Both the position numbers and the translations under genes were made by a program. 64,000 bases of DNA from Spirodela intermedia (Eukaryota > Streptophyta > Magnoliopsida > Alismatales > Araceae). The DNA is taken from assembly GCA_902729315.2 (NCBI GenBank), contig LR746267.1, forward strand, positions 439,001 to 503,000, read 5' to 3'. The notes under the pieces were generated by a model, which saw only the letters and a program-made list of their open reading frames with translations, was not told the origin of the DNA and did no database searches. The stretch's first letter is position 1. Each line of letters opens with the position of its first letter. Positions 57,251 through 64,000 of this stretch are shown in pieces.

Positions 57251-58148
57251 TGGAGTAGAGACTTCCCCCTTGCTCGTCGCGTGCTCGGACGGCGGCGGCG
57301 AACGGCGGCGGAAGGGTCCGCCTCCGTCCCGGAAATCGGAGATGTGATAGACCAATCCCTTCAGAATTCTGCCTCTTCATTCCTCGCGTCCCACATTTGT
57401 GAAGATTCTGGCGAATCGCGGCGGGGTGTCCAGCAATAATCTCGCCGGTTTTCTGGCAATCGTCACACTGTATCTTGGCCGAAATTTAGCATCCAATCGA
57501 CTGATGCGCGTTTGTGGCCTCCGCCGTTTCCTCAGGCTTAGGTTTCTTCGGAGAAGTGATCATGGATTGATTGAGCAATCCGTAGTATTGTGACTGGATA
57601 GCTGGACAGCTGTTTTCGCGCACGGCATCGGCGTGAGGGAAGAACTCGACGACAACCTTGGGCTGTCCGCAGATATTTGAAGTGGTGTAGGAACTTCATT
57701 CGTCTTACGGGTGTGATTTAGCAGAGAATAGATGTAAGCGCCATATTTTTTATATTATTGCCGCAAAGATTCCTTGCGTCAGCATCTGCAGTATTGTGAC
57801 TGCTAAGTCGTACTTGAAATAAGTTTTGATGTTGAAAAAACCGCCTCGCAGAACCTGATTTAGGTATCTGAAGTACTGCCTAGTTTTTATTAGTTCCTAT
57901 CTTACCTCTATGTCCTCTGCAATGTTTTCTGTTTTATCACTCCTGGAAGGTCAAAAATATTATTTTAATCTTGGTTCATGATAAATTCAACTTCAATGTC
58001 GCAATTAAATTCATTTGGTTTGTACATTATTCATTTGTTTGTTCTTATGGTGATAACCTGATTTATCTGAATTCAGGTTGTGGCAATCGTCTAGTGATGT
58101 CTATCGGATCATTTTTAGGATTTTGAATGTTAGCTCAACGGTTTGATT
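57251..58148 (+). promoter_or_regulatory. Probable promoter and leader of PPR gene
   Basis: A GC-rich island at 57255-57330 (GCGGCGGCGAACGGCGGCGG) follows AT-rich DNA and probably marks the transcription start region of the PPR gene; the ATG used is at 58149. Leader introns are possible. An open frame at 57399-57593 has no recognisable similarity and is probably leader sequence. Confidence 0.35.
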
Positions 58149-61100
58149 ATGAGGAGAAAATCAGGGTTTCTTCTTAGGCAGACAAAATCCCAATATTGGC
58201 AGAGACAGCACGTATCAGGGTCCCTCAGACCCTCATCATTGTAAGATTTTCTACGAAATTCCAATGATTCTATTATTTTTCTCTTTAGGCTGAGTTGAAT
58301 TGATTATTGAACCACATTATAATATCGGGAAGCAAAAAACTCTTCCATCAGTATGGATTCATATCATGGTTTGTCTGAAAGCATTGCTATTTGCAAACAT
58401 GGAAGAAACAACATTTGCTCGCGCTTTATAAATATTTTTCTTATTGAAAAAATTGTGTTGGTGGGCCTATTAGTCCGGCAGACTGCCCGAGCATATGATA
58501 CACTTTTGACATTTCCTGCAAACATGCAATCTGTGGGCTTGCGGGCTTGACTCCAAATTTTTTTCTCAAAGGAAGAAGAGGAAGAAGAAAAGTGTCCATA
58601 ACATCTTACACTTCAAGGCTTAGAGTTTTCACACATGGACCTTTGTTTAAGCTCAAATGGAGTTTTCCCGAGTTGAAAAGTGTCCTCATGATAAGGCAAC
58701 TAGACCTTTCTTTAACCTTAAATGGAGTTTTTATAAAATGACTTAAAAGGTTGGAAATGCTCTTTTCCTGGCTGTTTTTGATACCAAAGACGTAACTCAT
58801 CATGTATCTTGTGCTCTCTGGTCAATATCAGACAGTGCTTTCATTCTGCTGGAAAATTTAATGAGTTGTTTTCACACATCTTTCGGAAACTAGGCTGGAC
58901 TTGAAGAGCACTTTGTTCCAGTATAGGTGAAAAAAAAAAAAAGAAAAAAAAAAAAAAAGAAAAATTGGGAACTTGAACAACGACTGAGGGTCCTCATTTA
59001 ATGTCTTGACAAATTTTCATATAACTTAGATTTTATGCATGGACTGAGTGGAAATTTCTCTATTAATAGCTGTTTTTGCTTTGTCGTGATAGGGTTTTAA
59101 CAGAACTCTAACTTTAGATGCTCTAAATATATATTTTTTATTTAATGCCAATAATTTAGTTCAATTTTGCTCTTCCTCTGGGTGCTTCCCACTGGGAGGT
59201 ATCTTTAGGATCTGCATTTTGTTGTTTTATATCCTCAGCTCCTTTGGAGTTTATAGGTAAGTAGTTTCTCTCACCACGAAAGGTCCTGTCCAATTGCTCA
59301 TTATGTTGCTGACCAAACTTGAAAAGAAAGGTAGGCCTCTGGATTTAGCATCTCGTTAGGTTATGGAACCACTGGTTTCCAGCCTCCAGGTTTTTTCTTT
59401 TGGAAGTCATTTCTAAGCCACACTTAATTTTTTTGGTGAATTTGTGCACTTTTTAAAATATTTATATTTAAAAAACAAGACGATTATGAAATATCAAAGG
59501 CTAAGGATGAAATCCAATTTTGACTTCAGCATTGTAGTGTGAAGATAGCGTGAATTATCTTCTGAATTTTTTTCTTCCCAATAAAAAAATTGAATGATGT
59601 CAGAATTTGCTTTGATTTCAGTAATTCACATTAGGCTGGTTTCAGTAAGCAACAAGTTTTTGCATGACAACATGCTGAAAGGCAAATTACGTATCATTTA
59701 TAATTTTTTTATTATAGTGTTTCACCTTTTTTTATTAGTGACGTTCTTATTACCTGACTCTTATGTCTTTTATTTCACATTCTAAAGCCCAGTGGTAGCG
59801 GTTGAAGATTGTTTTAAACTCAAAGTCCAGGACTGGTTTCTGAAGCAGGAGTCTGGTTATGCTGATCCACAATCCATCTTCTGCGAAGTAGATACAATTC
59901 AACTCGGGTTATTGAAGCATTTGAGAAAAATTAGGTTGACCTCTGTTTTCTTTTTCTTACATGACTGGGTCTTGACTTTACATTTACATCTGTACATTGG
60001 ATAGATTTGTGTCTTTTATCATGGTAATGCAATGCTTCTTCCCTAGTTAATTTTTGGCTGGCGTTTTTCTTAAACTCTTTAACATTAGTCTGTAAGTTTG
60101 GTAAGATTTTTTTTTACATTTTTTCAGGAAAAGCATATGGAGGGTCACTCGAGGTGGTTCCTATTTTCGTCCCAGTAATGGCAGCAGCTCAGTGCCTTGT
60201 TTCAAAATGAACATTTCCAACCCTGCTCTGCTAATTAGGTTACTGTGTGCGGAAGGAAAGGTTGGGGTGGCTCTACAACTTAGGCATCATATGTTAAGGA
60301 GTCATATCATTCCTGATCTGCCTACATACAATCATCTAATAAATGAACTTTGTAAGATTAATGACATCAGAAGCGCAAATTTGATTCTAATAGAGATGTC
60401 AGAGTTGGGTGTCTTCCCTAATTGTGCAACCTTTGAGTCAATGGTTGATGCATATTGTTGTTCTGATGAAGTAGAAAAAGCACTTGATCTTGTGTGTTTG
60501 ATGTGTAAAAGTGGAATCAAACCCAACAAAAGGACCTTGAACAGACTTGTGCATGCTCTCTGTGAAAGAGGTTTTGTTGAAGCTGCTAGGATTCTTGTTG
60601 AAATATTGAACGAACACATGGCTTCAGACTTGATCACCTCTACAATACTTCTCGATGGTTGGTGTAGGAGAGGGAACATGATCCAGGCTGTTGAACTTTG
60701 GAATTCTATGGCAAAAAGGAATACCACATTGGACCACGTTGCATACAATGCTCTTATCAATGGTTTTCGATTATCACGGGATATGAAACTTGCTTTTAAG
60801 TACTTTGCTGAGATGTTCAAGAAGGGTCTTCTCCCGGACCTCATCACTTTTAACATTCTTATTGGCGGGCTTTCCAAGATTGGAAATATGGACGAAGCAT
60901 GCTCTATTTTCAGTGTTATGCCTCATTTTGGTATCTCACCTGACCAGCTCTCCTATCAGATCCTAATTCAAGGGTTTTGCCAGCAGGGTAATGCCGCTAA
61001 AGCTGCGGGGTTTCTAAAAAAAATGTTGGATACTTTGATGGTACCTGAGCCACTAATTTGGAACGTTCTCATCCATAGCTATGGAAGATGTGGTGATGTC

Positions 61101-61631
61101 AACAGTGCATGGAAGATGAAAGATAAGATGGTACACTGGGGAGTCAGGCCTAATATCTTCACTTACAATGCGCTTATTCATTCTCTTTTAAATAGTGGGA
61201 ACATAAAGGATGCTCTGCGACTTAAGGAGACGATGGAGATGCTTGGTGATGAATTCTTTCCGGATGTCATTACATATAATATATTCATCAGTGAAACATG
61301 TAATTTTGGAAATTCTTTCGTTGCTTTAAGGTTTTTCAATGAAATGAGAATGAGAGGTGTTCAGCCTGATGTTATCACTTACAGCATCTTGATCAAATAT
61401 TTCTGCAATAGAGGATCAATGAAGAAAGCCGAAGAGATTTTTGCTAGAATGCAGAAGGCTGTTGTGCTTATTGATTACGTTCCATTTCAGATACTAATCA
61501 AGTTCTATTGCAATCAGGGAAATATCAATAAAGCATTTGACCTTCATGAGATTATGGCCAAGAAGGGGCTTGTTGGGCGCCCTTCTATGTACTTCTCACT
61601 TATTTCTGTGCTGAAGAAAGGCATGGTGTAA
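58149..61631 (+). CDS. P-class pentatricopeptide repeat protein
   Basis: Three exons: 58149-58240, 59788-59934, 60128-61631; 580 residues with matching phases (TT|C and AG|G joints). The N-terminus (MRRKSGFLLRQTKSQYWQRQ) is basic and lacks acidic residues, like a mitochondrial or plastid presequence. From about residue 100 there are some twelve consecutive 35-residue PPR motifs, for example PDLPTYNHLINELCK, PDLITFNILIGGLSK, PNIFTYNALIHSLL, PDVITYSILIKYFC, with no E or DYW extension, so it is P class. PPR proteins bind single-stranded organelle RNA, one repeat per base, and affect splicing, stability or translation; the target cannot be read here. Length and motif layout fit Arabidopsis At5g24830, but I am not certain of that orthology. 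A long antisense frame (60332-60877) is a shadow. Confidence 0.87.
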
Positions 61632-62540
61632 ATTTAGAAACTTTCGGCTTAGTGTTAAGAGTTAACATTGCCCTTTCGAGGCAGTGGGATACCTTCAATC
61701 CGCTGGACAGAAGTTTCTGTTGATGTAGTTCCTCCCCTCAGCTTGCAAGATGTGCTCTTAAATGTGATACTTCCATTTATGGTAGCGATTTCTGTGAGGA
61801 AACTCATTGATAAAATCTGCTGAGGATAGAAGGCTCTGCAGGGTAACGGTCTTCATATGGTGGTCTGAAAGTCAGTCACGAGAAGGAATTACGTGATGTA
61901 TGTTGGACAAATGATCATATATCCGACAGTTGCTGTCACACACACAAGGTACTTACTGCTTTTAGAAAACGGTCTTTCGTTGACTATAGGTGTTTGAGTT
62001 TTTTTTAATAATGATAAAACATAATTATAAAAAGAGAAAATGCTCTTTGTTTGGGTGTCATTTCTGGTCTAGAATGTTCTTTTCTACACTTGCTTTCCAT
62101 TTAGTCTCGTGTTCTCAACCATTTTCGGAAATCCCATTGAAGGTTGTGCATCCCACTTGAGAACTTGTGCTTATAATGCAAAATTCAAATAAAGAAATAA
62201 ATAAATTAATGTAGGAGAAGAACAAGGCCCTGTATGATGAAATATTCATTTTTATGTAAAAATAACAATTGAAACAGTCATCGGCAGGGTAAATCGTCTT
62301 GAGAATTACTTTGTGGCAAATGTTTGACTTACGTCCTCTCTATTAAGTTGACTTACACTGCTCTCTGGGTCGGAGTAGGGGAGTTGACTCCGCTTGCAAC
62401 ATAATATCCTAAAGTTGGGTGGTTCCTTGACTCTGAAAGTTGGAAAACTAGTCCAATTTATGCCCTTTTTTTGTTTGGCTTGTGTTCTACTTTGGGTGTT
62501 TGGATGCCAAGCTAAAGTTTTGGATTTCAGAACATTTACG
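61632..62540. other. 3' flank of PPR gene
   Basis: Probably the PPR 3' untranslated region (AATAAAG-like signals at 62190-62200) followed by intergenic DNA. No further gene is seen. Confidence 0.4.
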
Positions 62541-62569
62541 TTTGATGGGAATTGTGTTCTGACAATTAC

Positions 62570-63010
62570 CATGAATCATTATTGGCAGAGCAATCAGTAC
62601 CCGTATAACGCATGTTCTCTGGTTTTGGAAGTTGACTGGTCAACCATGCGTTCAGGTTCAGCATCTCCTGAAAGTAGTAATAACTTAGATAATCGGTTTT
62701 TATTTCTCTACCATTCATTCCTCTCTCTCTTTCTCTCTCTCTCTAGATCCGCCAGAAGCATGCGGAAGGGGCGGCAGTGAAGGAGAAGATCATTATTGGC
62801 AGAGCAATCAGCACCCGTGCGAGGCATGTTCGTACTGGGCTGTTCTCCACCTTTGGAAGATGACTGGTCAACCATGCGTTCAGGTCCAGCATCTTCTGAA
62901 AGAAGTAATAACTTAGATAACCGGTTTTTATTTTTCTACCATTTATTCGTCTCTCTCTCTCTCTCTCTCTAGATCCGCCAGAAGCATGCGGAAGAGGCGG
63001 CAGTATGCTC
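62570..63010. repeat. Tandem duplication, ~225-bp unit
   Basis: The block from ATCATTATTGGCAGAGCAATCAG to ATCCGCCAGAAGCATGCGGAAG(G/A)GGCGGCAGT occurs at about 62575-62778 and 62792-63003, with shared TGACTGGTCAACCATGCGTTCAGG and a CT tract (62720-62743; 62951-62972) in each copy. Confidence 0.85.
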
Positions 63011-64000
63011 TTGCTCCTGTGCCTTCGTTTTCCCTCCCCCCAGCATAAAAAGCAGCATTCTAGATGCGTCCGGCAGGTGATACTCTTCTTCATGAGTACT
63101 AAAACTCGTTGACCCACAAATCACAGGATCATGATTTCCAAAGATATCGGAATCTATCTCATAATTTTATTAATTATCTGAGAGGAAAAAGTTATTTTCT
63201 TGTCTTGCTTGCAGACTCATGCGGCCATTAATTCTCTTCCCTCTCAGCAAGAACAGTACAAGAAGAAGAGTGCAATCATATGTTTCGAAGTCAAAACCAT
63301 CTACAAGAATCAAGGAGGGCGGCTGGCTCGATAGCGGCTGAGCTGCAGAACCACATGGGCTGGCTCTGAACAGGCCCAATCAATGTTTCTCTTGATCTAA
63401 CACAAACCTAAGATTTATTTTTTCTTGTGGATTCAAGAGTCTAAGTGGTGAGCTTTGAAGAACTGCCGTCAACATGAGAGAGAGAATGATGTACATTCTC
63501 TCTCTCCATCTTATACACTGCTCAAAAAATGGGCAGAGAGAGAGATGGTTTCGGGGGAAAAGCACTCGGCTAGAAATTTATGAGGGCAGTATGCAATACT
63601 TTGCCAGTAAGTTTTTATCAATTTAGCTCGTGATTTTCCTACAGGGTATTGACCAATGATCAAGTTATTAATGAATTTTTTTATCAATGTGATTCATAGA
63701 GTGTTGCTACCAATTGACGAAGGATTTTTTGAATAAAAATATCATGAATTCATTGATGAAATCATCTATAATTGATTGATGAACATGTTGTCGTTGAAAA
63801 CAAAGTGATCTATCATGAGATGAGTTGTCATCTCCTTAGAGCATATCAAATGTAATTAAGAATTTTCTTTTACTGTGCAGACTTTAGGATGAAACTCCTT
63901 AAATTTTACTTTACCTTTGTCCAACTCATATTCATTGGGTGATAGTCACTGGAGACGCTTTATTAACTCACTTCATCAATTTCTTAATTTTATAAAATAA
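63011..64000. other. Intergenic DNA, no gene seen
   Basis: No reading frame with recognisable similarity on either strand. Small GA/CT tracts lie at 63477-63485, 63497-63505 and 63534-63543. The end of the window is AT-rich. Confidence 0.45.

Noticed and set aside
57399-57593. 64-codon frame upstream of the PPR gene as exon 1
   Set aside because: No in-phase donor to the exon at 59788; the exon 58149-58240 fits phase and targeting-peptide composition.
60332-60877. 181-codon frame antisense to the PPR gene
   Set aside because: Mirror of the PPR repeats; no promoter or similarity.
1-64000. CRISPR array, bacterial operon or prophage
   Set aside because: The direct repeats seen have no regular unique spacers, and the window is clearly eukaryotic nuclear DNA.

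Overview
This is nuclear DNA of a flowering plant. Genes are split by introns with GT/AG borders. There is an intron-containing tRNA-Tyr, chloroplast-type transit peptides, a P-class PPR gene, a plant SBT2-type subtilase and degenerate Ty1/copia retrotransposon DNA. Several GC-rich first exons (SBT2, RsmH, lipoyl synthase) and very abundant long (CT)n/(GA)n tracts would fit a monocot, but species or order cannot be fixed from the sequence alone.

Left part (1 to about 20.4 kb) is gene-poor and built from repeats and broken gene copies. It holds: an element of about 3.8 kb with inverted ends and internal repeats of roughly 850 bp (2.1-5.9 kb); three related copies of a promoter plus small membrane-protein module (7 kb minus, 10 kb plus, 15 kb plus) and a more distant coding relative at 0.6-0.9 kb; a PPR fragment (8.8 kb); an inverted repeat made of two CAF1-deadenylase-like gene pieces (10.3-10.8 kb); a decayed copia element (11.5-14.2 kb); a perfect 60-bp tandem repeat (14.45 kb); a probable small secreted proline-rich protein gene (16.2-16.5 kb) with a decayed paralogue at 11.2 kb; a small acidic ORF behind three G-boxes (17.3 kb); and a (CT)n-rich satellite-like field (17.6-20.2 kb).

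Right part (20.4-61.6 kb) carries eight protein genes and one tRNA whose exon structures I could assemble with matching phases: an SBT2-type subtilase (minus, 840 aa), an RsmH/MraW rRNA methyltransferase (minus, 423 aa), ribosomal protein eL41 (plus, 25 aa in two exons), tRNA-Tyr(GUA) with a 22-nt intron, a probable ribose-5-phosphate isomerase RPI4 type (plus, 305 aa), an ARM-repeat/double-BTB protein (minus, 1018 aa), plastid lipoyl synthase (minus, 393 aa), a SAAL1-like ARM protein (plus, 509 aa) and a PPR protein (plus, 580 aa). The last 2.4 kb has no gene I can support.

Two gene pairs are head-to-head and probably share promoters: RsmH with eL41 (site II motifs, a telo-box and a TATA box in 446 bp) and lipoyl synthase with the SAAL1-like gene (280 bp). 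There is no operon-like pathway here; the genes are ordinary housekeeping and organelle functions. The most unusual item is the TATA-promoter fragment at 10.1 kb pointing straight into the CAF1-like inverted repeat, which looks like a possible hairpin-RNA locus. Exon borders were assigned by eye from splice sites, phase agreement and family similarity.
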